Positions 1-9,226 of a stretch of 64,000 nt of DNA are shown one piece after another; the first letter of the stretch is position 1, and each line of letters begins with the position of its first letter. The notes under the pieces are model-generated. The model was given only the letters and a program-made list of their open reading frames with translations. It searched no databases and was not told the DNA's origin. Source of the stretch: Trujillonella endophytica (lineage in GTDB: Bacteria > Actinomycetota > Actinomycetes > Mycobacteriales > Geodermatophilaceae); contig NZ_JABGCI010000012.1 of the NCBI RefSeq assembly GCF_019799905.1, positions 97,776 to 161,775 of the forward strand. The letters are read 5' to 3'. The position numbers were made by a program, and so were the translations under genes.

Positions 1-3000
1 GATGCGCCCGATTCCCCAGTCGTTGCGGAAGCACTCCATCAACCGGCCGTGGTGCACCGGCACCTCGGCGCGCAGCACGCGCTCGAAGTACCTCCGCATC
101 GCCGGACGGGCATCCGCCGACGTCGGCGCAGCCCAGGTCGTCTCGTCGGCCAGACGCCCGTAGCTGGCGCGCGTTGGGTACGCCACGGACCACGAAGGCT
201 TCGATTCGAAGTCGACGTCCTCGACGACCACCTCCGGGGCCGGCTTCTCGACCGGGCGAACCGGAGCCGCCTCGCCACGGATGGCCGCATCGATGGCGGT
301 TCTCAACCGCTCGATCTGCCCCTTCCGGTCCCGCACCCAACTCAGGCCCCAGATGCGGTGCAGGCGCCAGCCGAGCCCTTCCAAGACCTGCTGCCGCAGT
401 CTGTCGCGGTCGCGGGCTGCCTTGGCCGAGTGGTAGGCGGTCCCATCGCACTCGATGCCGAGGACGTACTCACCAGCCCGCCCCGGGTGCCGGACGGCCA
501 TGTCGATCCTGTAGCCGGCGCTACCGACCTGCGGCTCGACGTCGTAGCCCATGCCGCGGAGGACCTGGAGGACGTCCTCCTCGAACGGGCTCTCCGGTCC
601 CGCCTCGTCGTCCCGGGGAGCAACCGCCAGCGCGGGCAGACCACGAGCGGCGAAGTCCAGATAGTGCTTGAGATGCGGGACGCCGTTCTGATCGGGGTCC
701 GGCGTCGGGAACTCCTCCGTCGTGATGCGTCCGGCAGGGAAGGACGACACGACCTCGACGCGCCGGCGGGCCCGAGTGGCCGCGACGTTGAGCCGCCGCC
801 ATCCACTCCGGCGGTTCAGCGGGCCGAAGTGCATGGTCATCTTGTCGAACTCGTCCGGCCCGTAGCCGATCGTGAAGACGATGACGTCGCGCTCGTCGCC
901 CTGCACGTTCTCGAGGCTCTTGACGAAGAAGCCGTCCAGCCGATCGTGGTCGCTCAGCAGCTTGCGCAGGACCGGCTCGTCGGTGGCTCGCAGGTCCATG
1001 GCCGCCAGCACGGCGTCCTCCTGCGCGGCACTGAAGGTCACGACGCCGATGGACAGATCTGGGTGCGCCGTCGCGTGGTGCAGCACCCGGTCGACGACGA
1101 ACTCGGCTTCGATCGGGTTGTCGCGCGTCGTACCGCGGTTGTAGACGCCCTTGACGACGAAGCTCTCCACCCCGAGATCGGGCGCATCGAAGGTCGCGCC
1201 CGGGAAGGTGTGCAGCTCGCCGTTGTAGATGCGGTGGTTTGAGTAGCTGATGAGCGACTCGTGCTGGCTGCGGTAGTGCCACAGCAGGGGCAGGTTGCGC
1301 AGTGCACCTGAGGCCTTCGCGAGCAGCAGCAGCGATTCGAACGAGTCGGTGGCTTCCTCGTCGTCCTCCGTGAGCTCCTCACTGTCGGCGGATCCCACGA
1401 AGAAGCTGGTCGGCTCCAGCTGCTTCTCGTCACCGGCGATGATCAATGCGTCGCCCCGGTAGATGCAGTTGACGGCGTCCCACGGCAGCACCTGGGAGGC
1501 CTCGTCGAAGATGACGACGTCGAACCGCATGTCGGCCGGGAGGAACTGCGACACCGAAAGCGGACTCATCATGAAGCACGGCTTGAGGTCCTGCACCAGG
1601 GATGCCGTATCGGCGAGCAGCTGCCGGATCGGCTTGTGACGCGACTTCAGGGCGGCTTGCCGCGTGATGACCTGCGCGGCCTTGCTGCCGTTCGAGGAGG
1701 GGCGCCGCGCCGCACATCGCGAGACGACGGTGGCGTACCGGTCCTCGACGAGACGGCGGTCCAGGGAACGGAAGTCCTCGACTAGGACGTCGCGCTCGCT
1801 GGCCCGGTATCGGTCCAGGCGGCCGTCACCTCGAACGGTGGCGTGGACCCACGCCATCAGGGTGGCCCGCTCGATGGTCAGCGGCACGTCATCCTGCGGG
1901 GTTCCCGCACCGACCAACTGGGAGACGACACCGCCCAATCCCTGGTCCTCGAACCATGCGGTCAGCTGGACGTACTCGACCCAGTCGTCGATGTCGGTGG
2001 ACGAACGATCGACCATTTCTTCCAGCATCGGCGCGGTCTCATCGAGGTCAGCCGCGAACTCAGCGTCCAGTTCGTGCGCCCGCGGCTCGAGGAAGTTGCC
2101 GAGCAGGTTCGCGAGCGCGGCGGTCCACCGATCGAGCAGCTGCTGGAGCTCCGATGCGGTGAGGCTGGGGTACGCGACCTTGTCGGCGACGACCGGTGGC
2201 ACTCGTCCCCCGAGGCGCTCGCGAACCTGGGCGGCCCATGTGAGGGCCTCCTCCAAGGCCGCCCAGTCGGTGTCCAGCCCCTGGTACAGCGAGCCGAGCG
2301 CCCCGACGTCCGACTCGTAGGCCTCGAAGATGGCCGCACCGCTGGCGTCACGATGGCGGGCGACCCGCAGCAGGTCCTTCGCTTCGCGGACTGAGACATC
2401 CCTGTCGGTCACAGCGGCGACGTGCTCGACCGTCTCGACCCCGGGCGTCAGCGCGAGGACTGCTCGACCGGCCCATTCCGCGAACTGCAGCAGCGACATA
2501 TTCGTCGCTTGCGGCGCGAAACCGCCGAGTCGCTGGCCGATGTCGCTCAGCAGCCCGGCGACGTCCGCTTGGAGACGAGCCCCCAGCGTGGTGAGCAGCG
2601 GGTCGGGCTCTCCTTCCGCGCCAAGCTGCCGAGCTAGCGCATTGACGTCGAGGTCGTCGCCGGCCAGCTGGGCGGCGCGCTGTGCCACCTCGATGGCCGC
2701 GCAAACCCGGCCGAAATCCGTGTCCACTCGGCGGTAGTACGGCCCGAGGCTGCCCGCATGGTCGACCTCGCCCTGGCTGAGGGTGTACTCGGCGCGCTGC
2801 CACTCGGCTGCCTCGCCCAGGTGAGCCAGCACGGCCGGCGTGACCTTTCCTGACACGCTCACGGCCTTGAGCTGCTTCCGATCGGCGCGGGCCTGGCCCG
2901 ACCATCGGCGCAGACCGGTGTGCACCTCACGGAACCGGTGCTCGAGGGACGCTAGGTCGAGGGTCAGCGCCTGCGGGGTGAACGTGCTCTCCAGCGCCGA

Positions 3001-5187
3001 ACGCCGGCTTCGCACCGTCGCCACCAGCTTGCCGAGGACTCGCTCGGACTCCCGGAGCGCGGCGTGGACGCTCGGGTTGAACCACGGCGCGAGCGGGCGT
3101 GCCGTCGCTTCACCAAGAACGGCGAGGTCGGCGAGGCGTGCCGCAACCGCGAGCGTCGGCTCCTCCGCACCGAACCCCAGTGCCCCACCCAGGCGTTGGG
3201 TGCTCTGGTTCACCTCGACGAGCCGGTGCGGTAGCGCCTCGAGCCACTGTGCGAGTTCGCGGACCTGCGTCGCCGTCGGTGCGCTACCGGGGACCCAGCC
3301 GAGGGCTGCCGGGTCGAGGAGGCTCGCCAGGTCCTCGATTCGATCGCTGTCCAACTCGCCGTGGCGAGGACCGGCGTCGCGCTGCAGCCGCGAGCTGATG
3401 TCGCGGTACTCGGCCACCTGGCCCTTGAGCAGCTCGACCCGCTGCCCCAACCCGGAGAACTCCTCGTCCTCCGTGGAGAGCCAGTCGACGAGGGAGCCGG
3501 CTGGGCGCGACTCCACCAGAAGGAGAACGTCGCGGCGTCGGTGGACGTCGGCCAGTCGCCGTCCGAAGCTCATCCCGAGGTCCTCGTCCACGGCGTTGCA
3601 CCGGGCCGTCAGCGCCTCGACTGCTTCACGAGCGTGCCGAGCGGAGCGCTGCAACCCGTCCGAGTCCAGGCGCCCCCGCTCCGCGCCGCGGAGGTCCCGC
3701 CACAGGAAGTCCGCGCCCTGGAGCGCGGGCTGCCAGGCGCGACCCAATCGCGCGGCGCGGTCGAGGATCGCCGCGAGCGTGACGTCGTCCAGGTCGGCCC
3801 AGCTGGCCGAGATCGGCACGGCGACGTCGCGGTAGGGCTCCAGCTGCGAGACCCGGCCCAGGACGTCGAACAGATTGCGGCCGAGCTGCTTGCGGGTCTC
3901 GTTCATCGCAGTCGCGTGCTCGCTCAGCTGGACGCGGTCCTGCGTGAGCGTGGAGACCTCGACGTCGGTGAAGCGCGACGTCGCCCGGGGCGACTTCGTG
4001 AGGGCGCGATGCAGTTCGGCGGCGACCTGCTTGCGCGTCGCCGCGTGGCTGTGGAGCTCGAGGAGGAACGGGTCGAGCTTCTTGTCGGTCAGTCGGTTGC
4101 GGACGACGTCGAGTGCCGCCGCCTTCTCGCTGACGAACAGCACGGAGCGTCCCGTCGAGATGAGCTCGACGATGATGTTGGCGATGGTCTGGCTCTTGCC
4201 GGTGCCCGGAGGCCCGTCCATGACGAAACTGCGGCCGTCCCGGGCGGCGAGGATGCATCGGCGCTGACTGCTGTCGGCGTCGAGGATGCTCATCAGCTGC
4301 TCGGGCGGCAGGGCGCGGTCCACGTCGTCCGGGTGGACCGGATCGAAGTCGAACTGCTCCCCCGTCGGTGAGTCCGGCCCGAGGGCGAGCAGCTGAACCA
4401 TGGGGTGCTCGAGGACCTGCTGCTCGTGGTTGAGCAGGTCACGGAAGATCGCTTCCTTGTGGAAGCTGAAGTTGGTCAGGACGGCTCGCTCGACCACCGT
4501 CCACCCGCGCTTCGGCGCGATCACCTCGGTGACCTGCGCCAGGTACGCGCGGATGTCGACGTTGTCAGCATCGGGCGAGGGCAGGACGATGCCGTGGTTC
4601 TGCTCCATCACGAGCTGGAGGGCGGGATTGACGACGATGTCGTCTTCGGTCGGCCGCAACGACCACGAACCGGCGTCGCCCTCGCGACGGAGTTCGACGG
4701 GCACGAGGACCAACGGGCTGTCGACCGGCTTGTCGTCGGGATCGAGCCAGCTGAGGAAGCCCGCTCCGATGTACAGGCTCCAGAAGCCCTTGTCCGCGTA
4801 CGTGCTCTGACTGACCTGGTCGAGGCGGCGCAATGCGCCGGCGAGGTCCTTCGCGGTCTTGTTTCCGACGTCGATGTGCGGACGCGTCGAGGTGACGAGG
4901 GGTGCGAGACGGCCGCGGTCGTCGTCGACCGCCTCCTCGTGGGTGGGACGCAGGACAGCGTTGCCCGCAGAAGCGACCCGCAGCAGCCCATCGAGGTCCA
5001 GCGCGTGAAGTTCGAGCGACGCCGTCCGGACGTGCTTGAAGTAGACGAGCCGCTGGCGACCGTCGACCGCCACCAGGGCTGCGCGCCACTCGGCGATCTG
5101 CTTCCGCAGCTTTCGGTCGAGCGGACCCGGCAGGCCCAGGTCTGCTCCTGTCCCGGCCTCGGGGATCTGCTCAGAAGAGGGTGTCAT
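1..5187 (-). CDS. DUF4011 / SF1 helicase / MTES_1575-type nuclease / DUF3320 protein (3' end outside window)
   Basis: About 1,729 codons are visible and the frame is still open at the window edge. I read it from the ATG at 5187, preceded by AGGAGG; it overlaps the helicase stop upstream by 17 bases. Order of domains: DUF4011-like N-terminus; Walker A GPPGTGKS at about residue 325; a long, probably helical insert (about 400-1100) of the kind seen in SF1B helicases; Walker B/motif II IFDEASQ at about 1225; later SF1 motifs (GDEKQL, LWHYRSQHE, NVQGDERD, VAATRARRR); a Vsr/MTES_1575-like restriction nuclease at about 1530-1620 with E (FEEDV), D (RIDMA) and ECDG; then the start of DUF3320 (about 1690 on). 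Proteins of this architecture are known in defence islands and have been reported as anti-phage proteins. Role here (nucleic-acid translocation plus cleavage) is inferred. It is the last visible gene of a three-gene operon. Confidence 0.9.
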   Translation of the reverse strand, partial: MTPSSEQIPEAGTGADLGLPGPLDRKLRKQIAEWRAALVAVDGRQRLVYFKHVRTASLELHALDLDGLLRVASAGNAVLRPTHEEAVDDDRGRLAPLVTSTRPHIDVGNKTAKDLAGALRRLDQVSQSTYADKGFWSLYIGAGFLSWLDPDDKPVDSPLVLVPVELRREGDAGSWSLRPTEDDIVVNPALQLVMEQNHGIVLPSPDADNVDIRAYLAQVTEVIAPKRGWTVVERAVLTNFSFHKEAIFRDLLNHEQQVLEHPMVQLLALGPDSPTGEQFDFDPVHPDDVDRALPPEQLMSILDADSSQRRCILAARDGRSFVMDGPPGTGKSQTIANIIVELISTGRSVLFVSEKAAALDVVRNRLTDKKLDPFLLELHSHAATRKQVAAELHRALTKSPRATSRFTDVEVSTLTQDRVQLSEHATAMNETRKQLGRNLFDVLGRVSQLEPYRDVAVPISASWADLDDVTLAAILDRAARLGRAWQPALQGADFLWRDLRGAERGRLDSDGLQRSARHAREAVEALTARCNAVDEDLGMSFGRRLADVHRRRDVLLLVESRPAGSLVDWLSTEDEEFSGLGQRVELLKGQVAEYRDISSRLQRDAGPRHGELDSDRIEDLASLLDPAALGWVPGSAPTATQVRELAQWLEALPHRLVEVNQSTQRLGGALGFGAEEPTLAVAARLADLAVLGEATARPLAPWFNPSVHAALRESERVLGKLVATVRSRRSALESTFTPQALTLDLASLEHRFREVHTGLRRWSGQARADRKQLKAVSVSGKVTPAVLAHLGEAAEWQRAEYTLSQGEVDHAGSLGPYYRRVDTDFGRVCAAIEVAQRAAQLAGDDLDVNALARQLGAEGEPDPLLTTLGARLQADVAGLLSDIGQRLGGFAPQATNMSLLQFAEWAGRAVLALTPGVETVEHVAAVTDRDVSVREAKDLLRVARHRDASGAAIFEAYESDVGALGSLYQGLDTDWAALEEALTWAAQVRERLGGRVPPVVADKVAYPSLTASELQQLLDRWTAALANLLGNFLEPRAHELDAEFAADLDETAPMLEEMVDRSSTDIDDWVEYVQLTAWFEDQGLGGVVSQLVGAGTPQDDVPLTIERATLMAWVHATVRGDGRLDRYRASERDVLVEDFRSLDRRLVEDRYATVVSRCAARRPSSNGSKAAQVITRQAALKSRHKPIRQLLADTASLVQDLKPCFMMSPLSVSQFLPADMRFDVVIFDEASQVLPWDAVNCIYRGDALIIAGDEKQLEPTSFFVGSADSEELTEDDEEATDSFESLLLLAKASGALRNLPLLWHYRSQHESLISYSNHRIYNGELHTFPGATFDAPDLGVESFVVKGVYNRGTTRDNPIEAEFVVDRVLHHATAHPDLSIGVVTFSAAQEDAVLAAMDLRATDEPVLRKLLSDHDRLDGFFVKSLENVQGDERDVIVFTIGYGPDEFDKMTMHFGPLNRRSGWRRLNVAATRARRRVEVVSSFPAGRITTEEFPTPDPDQNGVPHLKHYLDFAARGLPALAVAPRDDEAGPESPFEEDVLQVLRGMGYDVEPQVGSAGYRIDMAVRHPGRAGEYVLGIECDGTAYHSAKAARDRDRLRQQVLEGLGWRLHRIWGLSWVRDRKGQIERLRTAIDAAIRGEAAPVRPVEKPAPEVVVEDVDFESKPSWSVAYPTRASYGRLADETTWAAPTSADARPAMRRYFERVLRAEVPVHHGRLMECFRNDWGIGRI

Positions 5188-7429
5188 GGATTCCTCCTTG
5201 CAGGAGCCGGCGCACGAGGTCGGTGACCAGTCGTCGGTCGTCGTCGTCGAGGGAGCCGATGAGTTCGATCAACGGATCCGGCTCCGACCGATCGACAACC
5301 TCGTCGGAGGAACCATCATCGACCGCGACGACCGGCTCGTCCGGCGGCACGACCTCCCGGGGCGGGAGGAGGTGCTCGAGCCCCTCAGGCAGTTCGTCGC
5401 CGTCGACGAGGCGGAGTATCTGAGTGCAGCGAGTCATGGCCACGTAGAGGAGTCCCTGGCCGTCTGAGGTGGTGCGGGCCAGATCCGTGGGCTTGAGGAC
5501 GACGACCGAGTCGAACTCGAGGCCCTTGACCAGCGAGGCCGGCACGAGGCTGAGCGGTTGCCCGAAGTCGCCGCCGGCCCCATCCCCGATCGCGGGATCG
5601 GCGGCTCGGAAGGTCGCGAGCAGGGCGTCGTACGACTCGTCGGGCACCACGATCGCGGTCGTCAGCCCGCTCTCGACGTCCAGCTGCGCGAGGACCAGCG
5701 CGCGGTCCTCCGCCGGCTCCGCGGCATCCAGGTGGACGGTGGGTGGGCCGGCCCCCCGGCGGACAGAACGGGGGGCCGTGAGCCCTGGTGAGATCAGTGG
5801 CAGGAGCCGGGCAGCCAGGTCGAGCGCCTGGGCGGGCACGCGGTAGCCGATGGTCAGCGTCTCGACCGTCGCCGCGGTAGACGCCAGATGGTCGGTCAGC
5901 TCGTACCACTCATCGCGAACCCACGGGCCCGTCGCTTGCGCGAGGTCGCCGAGGACGGTGAACGAGCCCTCCGGACAGCGTCTGGCCAGGGCGCGCGCCT
6001 GCATCGGCGAGAGGTCTTGCGCCTCGTCGACGACGACGTGCCCGTATGTGCGGACCTCGCCGTTGAGGAGGAACGACAGCTCGTCTAGGCAGAACAGGTC
6101 GTCGACGGTCCAGGGCTCGTCGACGATGCTGGCCCTGGGCTCGCGGAACAGGCGAGCGCGCTCATCAGGGGTCAGGACTCCCGAGGTGGCCTCCACCAGC
6201 CACGACTGGGTTCCGTAGAGGCTGCGCAGCAGCTCCTCCGCGGTGAAGGTCGGCCACATCCGGTCGAGCGCGTTGGTGAAGGTAGAGAGCCGCCGGAGCG
6301 CCGGTTCGGTGGCAATGACGGCACGGCCAGCCTCGGCCTGCGCCTCGGTGTACGCGGCGAATGCGGCCGCCGACAATGCCTGCCTGAGGACTTCACGCGC
6401 CTGGTTGTGCGGCAGATCGCGGTTCGCGACGTCGTCGATGAGGGCGCGGATCCGCGGCCCGGGGAGGACGGCTCTGGCACCACCGAGGGAGAACTCGAGG
6501 TCGCCGTCGTCCCACCCGCGGCGCGCTTCGAGGGCCCGCTCGAGGACGAGCGCCATGGCAGCGCTGCCCTTGACGCGCGCGGTGTCCGCAGCGTCCCGGC
6601 CCGTCGCCGTCGCCTCGCCCGCGTAGAGGGAACGCAGGTCGACCTGGAGGACGTCGGAGGCGTCGAGCGAGGGCAGGACGCCGCTCATGTACGCGAGGAA
6701 CGCGCTGCTTGGCGCGACGACGAGGATGCCGGCTCGGCGCAGCGCTTCGTCGTTGAAGGCCTGCCAGGCGGCACGGTGCAGACCGACGACGGTCTTCCCG
6801 GTGCCCGGGCCTCCCTGTACGACCAGAACCTGGTCCCGCTGCGCGCGGATGATGCGGAATTGCTCTGCCTGGATGGTGGCGACGACCTCGCGCATGGCGC
6901 CGTCGCGGGAGCGGTCGAGCTCGGCGAGGAGCGCGTCGCTGACCGGAGTCGGCCCGGTGAGGTCCGGGTCGAGGACGTCCGCGGCGGTCGTGGCGGTGAT
7001 CTCGTCGATGACCCTGGAGAGCACGCGGTCCTGCTCGCTGAAGACTCGCTTCAGATCCAGCCCGCGGGAATCCTCTGGTGTGGCTTCGTAGAACTTCTGG
7101 GCGGCGGGCGCGTGCCAGCTGGCGACGACGAGGTTCTTGCTCTCGTCGTGAACGCGGCGCCGACCGATGTAGAGCGGCTCCCCGTCCTGGTCGATCCGAC
7201 CAAAGACGAGCTGGCCGGAGCCGCGGGAGTTCCGGAGGATGTCGAGGGCGCGCCGCAGCGCGGTCGCCGTCGCCCGGTTGCCCTCCTGGTAGCTCTGGTA
7301 CGTGTGCTCGACGCTGGCCAGGCCCTTGTCGAGCAGGTCGTAGGCCCGGGAGACGTACGCCTGCTCAGCCCCGTGCTCCGGGTGCCGCGGGGCGAGGCTG
7401 TCAGCGGTCTGCGCCGGCGCGATGGTCAT
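5171..7429 (-). CDS. HelD/UvrD-like superfamily I helicase
   Basis: 752 aa from the ATG at 7429, which overlaps the upstream stop as ATGA; a longer frame opening at 7528 would run into the upstream gene and has no homology-like sequence. The N-terminal 110 residues look like the coiled-coil region of HelD proteins. Walker A is GGPGTGKT near residue 220, followed by VGLHRAAW, the HelD signature; motif II is VVDEAQDLSP near 475, motif IV/V regions include IGYRVP and SLVKGLEFDSVVV, and motif VI is YVAMTR. HelD is known as an RNA-polymerase-remodelling SF1 ATPase and UvrD-like relatives unwind DNA; which one this is cannot be told from sequence. It is translationally coupled to the small gene upstream and overlaps the DUF4011 gene downstream, so a shared role in the defence module is likely. 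Confidence 0.85.
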   Translation of the reverse strand: MTIAPAQTADSLAPRHPEHGAEQAYVSRAYDLLDKGLASVEHTYQSYQEGNRATATALRRALDILRNSRGSGQLVFGRIDQDGEPLYIGRRRVHDESKNLVVASWHAPAAQKFYEATPEDSRGLDLKRVFSEQDRVLSRVIDEITATTAADVLDPDLTGPTPVSDALLAELDRSRDGAMREVVATIQAEQFRIIRAQRDQVLVVQGGPGTGKTVVGLHRAAWQAFNDEALRRAGILVVAPSSAFLAYMSGVLPSLDASDVLQVDLRSLYAGEATATGRDAADTARVKGSAAMALVLERALEARRGWDDGDLEFSLGGARAVLPGPRIRALIDDVANRDLPHNQAREVLRQALSAAAFAAYTEAQAEAGRAVIATEPALRRLSTFTNALDRMWPTFTAEELLRSLYGTQSWLVEATSGVLTPDERARLFREPRASIVDEPWTVDDLFCLDELSFLLNGEVRTYGHVVVDEAQDLSPMQARALARRCPEGSFTVLGDLAQATGPWVRDEWYELTDHLASTAATVETLTIGYRVPAQALDLAARLLPLISPGLTAPRSVRRGAGPPTVHLDAAEPAEDRALVLAQLDVESGLTTAIVVPDESYDALLATFRAADPAIGDGAGGDFGQPLSLVPASLVKGLEFDSVVVLKPTDLARTTSDGQGLLYVAMTRCTQILRLVDGDELPEGLEHLLPPREVVPPDEPVVAVDDGSSDEVVDRSEPDPLIELIGSLDDDDRRLVTDLVRRLLQGGIHDTLF

Positions 7430-8163
7430 GACGGCCTCTTCTTCTTCGGAGTACGTGCAGCGAGCCAGATCGCGTGGTCCACCTGCCATGGCGTGATGCG
7501 TGGGCTGCCCGGTCGGGCGGACAACCACTGAGCGACCTCCACCAGAAGCGCGTGTGCTCGCGCAGGATCAGATACTCCGAAGGGAGCCAGCCAGCGCATC
7601 ACCATGCGGTCGGGCTTGATGCGGTAGTCGTCGCCGCACAACATCCAGAAGTAGCTGCGACGGATTCCGAACTGCCCGTCACCCGGGACCGCGCGCAGTG
7701 CTCGATCCACTCGCTTGATGGCGGCGGGGTCGGCCAGGGCTTCCGTAGCCGTAAGGAGGTCACCGATCTCGTGATCGATGAGGATCTGCGCGAAGCGAAG
7801 CGCCGCCTCAGCCTTCGTGATCCCGTTCCGGGTGGAGGTGAGCTGGCCGTTCGACACCGCCAGGAGGGCCTGCTCGTCGGGGAACTGCTCCAGGAACCGA
7901 GCCAAGGAGTACGGGTCAACAGCTGGCGGCTCAGGCGCGATCAGCGGACCTGCGGCGACCGGCGTCAGCACACGGTGCACGAGGGGCGAGACCACCGAGT
8001 CGTACTTCGAGCCGAGGCTCCAGACGGCGTCCAGCACGCACGCGGACAGGGTCGTCCAGCGAGCACCCCGTGGCGGCAGGTCCAGCAGAGCAACGGCCGC
8101 GGCGACCGGCGGGATCAGGTCACCGCTCGCAGGCACGGGTGCAGCCGTCGTCGTGTCGAGCAT
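7426..8163 (-). CDS. HhH-GPD-like small protein, first gene of the helicase-nuclease operon
   Basis: 245 aa from the ATG at 8163, with GGGGGA placed four to five bases upstream; a start 20 codons earlier (8223) is possible but has a poorly placed ribosome site. The C-terminal half reads VPGDGQFGIRRSYFWML...YRIKPDRMVMRWL, which resembles the helix-hairpin-helix and following Asp helix of HhH-GPD base-excision glycosylases (hairpin then a D about 25 residues on), and then a conserved-looking WQVDHAIWL. There is no Cys cluster for an iron-sulfur centre. No signal peptide or membrane segment. The match is by eye and partial, so glycosylase activity is a hypothesis only; a DNA-binding adaptor is equally possible. 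The stop overlaps the start of the HelD-like gene by four bases. Confidence 0.7.
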   Translation of the reverse strand: MLDTTTAAPVPASGDLIPPVAAAVALLDLPPRGARWTTLSACVLDAVWSLGSKYDSVVSPLVHRVLTPVAAGPLIAPEPPAVDPYSLARFLEQFPDEQALLAVSNGQLTSTRNGITKAEAALRFAQILIDHEIGDLLTATEALADPAAIKRVDRALRAVPGDGQFGIRRSYFWMLCGDDYRIKPDRMVMRWLAPFGVSDPARAHALLVEVAQWLSARPGSPRITPWQVDHAIWLAARTPKKKRPS

Positions 8164-8494
8164 GTGATCCCCCGCGGGTGTCGCTCCGACTCGGGCGCAG
8201 TCGGTCGAGCGGAACCCTGCCATCTCGTTACGACGTTCCCCACCAGCGTCGACGTGGAGTCACCGCAAAGGATGCCTCGCAGGACCAGTAACCACAGACA
8301 TCTCAGCCGTCGCAGTGACCTGGTCCCTGGAGCTGAACGCTGTAGCGCATCTGACGACAGCAGAGCATGGACACGGGCGCCGTGTCTGTCGACGGCTGTC
8401 CGTTCGCCGGCCAGGTACAGGGCCGTCTGAGTCACCCTTCAGAGAGGCCGGACGGCCTTCCGGCACGGTCCCGAGCGGCAACGCCTGCCGTGAA
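8164..8494. other. Intergenic gap between the DISARM operon and the helicase-nuclease operon
   Basis: About 330 bases. It must carry the 3' end of the DISARM transcript and the promoter of the downstream operon. A short inverted repeat AGGCCG/CGGCCT occurs near 8450 and could be a weak terminator. The small open frames here (for example 8260-8481 and 8115-8435) have no ribosome site or protein-like composition. I see no RNA gene. Confidence 0.5.
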
Positions 8495-9226
8495 TCACTC
8501 CGACATCACTTCTCGCAGATTTCCCGCCGCCAAGAGGTCTGCGAATCGGCGGGTGATCTGACTGGCGAACGCCGCGTCGTCGACCAGCACCCCGGTCTCC
8601 AGATTCAACTCAACTGCGGCGTAGGAGAGGTTCGCGCTGGTGACCAGGGCGGCGCGATCGTCGATCACAAGCACCTTGGAGTGCTGCATCCGGGGTTGGC
8701 CGGTCTCAGAATCGCAGTAGCCGAGCACGCGGGCGCGCGGAACTGCCCCCCTAATCTCCTCGGCGCAGTCCCGACGTTGACTCACATCACAGACAACGGT
8801 GATCGCCAAGCGACGTTGCGCTGCACGCCTCAACGCCTGGACGAACGGCGCGGTGGCCGTGCCGGAGTACGTAGAGGCGAGCACAGACTCCTCAGCCTCG
8901 TCGATCAGACGGACGACGGCGGCTGTCGTCCTCACCGAGTCACCCGGTAGCTGGGGTCCGCTCCAGACCAGCGTCGGTGGCGACGGCGTCCTCTCTACGG
9001 TCGACGCGATGACCCTCAGGGTTGCTGCAACGGCCTCCCTATTGCCGAACGCGCTCAACACCGCACCCACGTGCTCCTCCGCTGCCACGCGTTTATCCGG
9101 GGCGAGGGTCCGTACCGCGCGTCGGGCTACGCCGTCGATCGCCAGGCTGTCTGCCACCCTCCGGAGCTCAGTTGGAGCAAGGAGCTCGCTGAGGGGCTCC
9201 AGCTTGGCCAGACCGGCTGCCCTCAC
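8495..9226 (-). CDS. drmC: DISARM protein DrmC, phospholipase-D-like
   Basis: 243 aa from GTG at 9226, which forms a GTGA overlap with the drmB stop; the upstream 69 codons of the same frame lie inside drmB and are not coding. The C-terminal half is a PLD fold: ESVLASTYSG, then MQHSKVLVIDD (HxK motif at about residue 181) and ALVTSANLS. Only one HxK motif is present, as in other DrmC proteins, so an active enzyme would have to dimerise. The N-terminal part is helical (LLAPTELRRVADSL). DrmC is the PLD-family component encoded in DISARM operons; it has been reported as dispensable for protection in a tested class II system. It is the last gene of the operon. Confidence 0.9.
   Translation of the reverse strand: MRAAGLAKLEPLSELLAPTELRRVADSLAIDGVARRAVRTLAPDKRVAAEEHVGAVLSAFGNREAVAATLRVIASTVERTPSPPTLVWSGPQLPGDSVRTTAAVVRLIDEAEESVLASTYSGTATAPFVQALRRAAQRRLAITVVCDVSQRRDCAEEIRGAVPRARVLGYCDSETGQPRMQHSKVLVIDDRAALVTSANLSYAAVELNLETGVLVDDAAFASQITRRFADLLAAGNLREVMSE

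Noticed and set aside
49..4371. Long plus-strand open frames at 49-1242 and 3361-4371
   Set aside because: They are antisense shadows of the DUF4011 helicase-nuclease gene, whose minus-strand frame carries all motifs continuously from 5187 to the edge.
7430..7528. Longer N-terminus for the HelD-like helicase (start at 7528)
   Set aside because: These 33 codons overlap the upstream gene, lack a ribosome site, and the ATGA overlap start at 7429 fits the operon's pattern.
8115..8481. Small minus-strand frames in the gap after drmC
   Set aside because: No ribosome site, no protein-like pattern, and they overlap each other in different frames.
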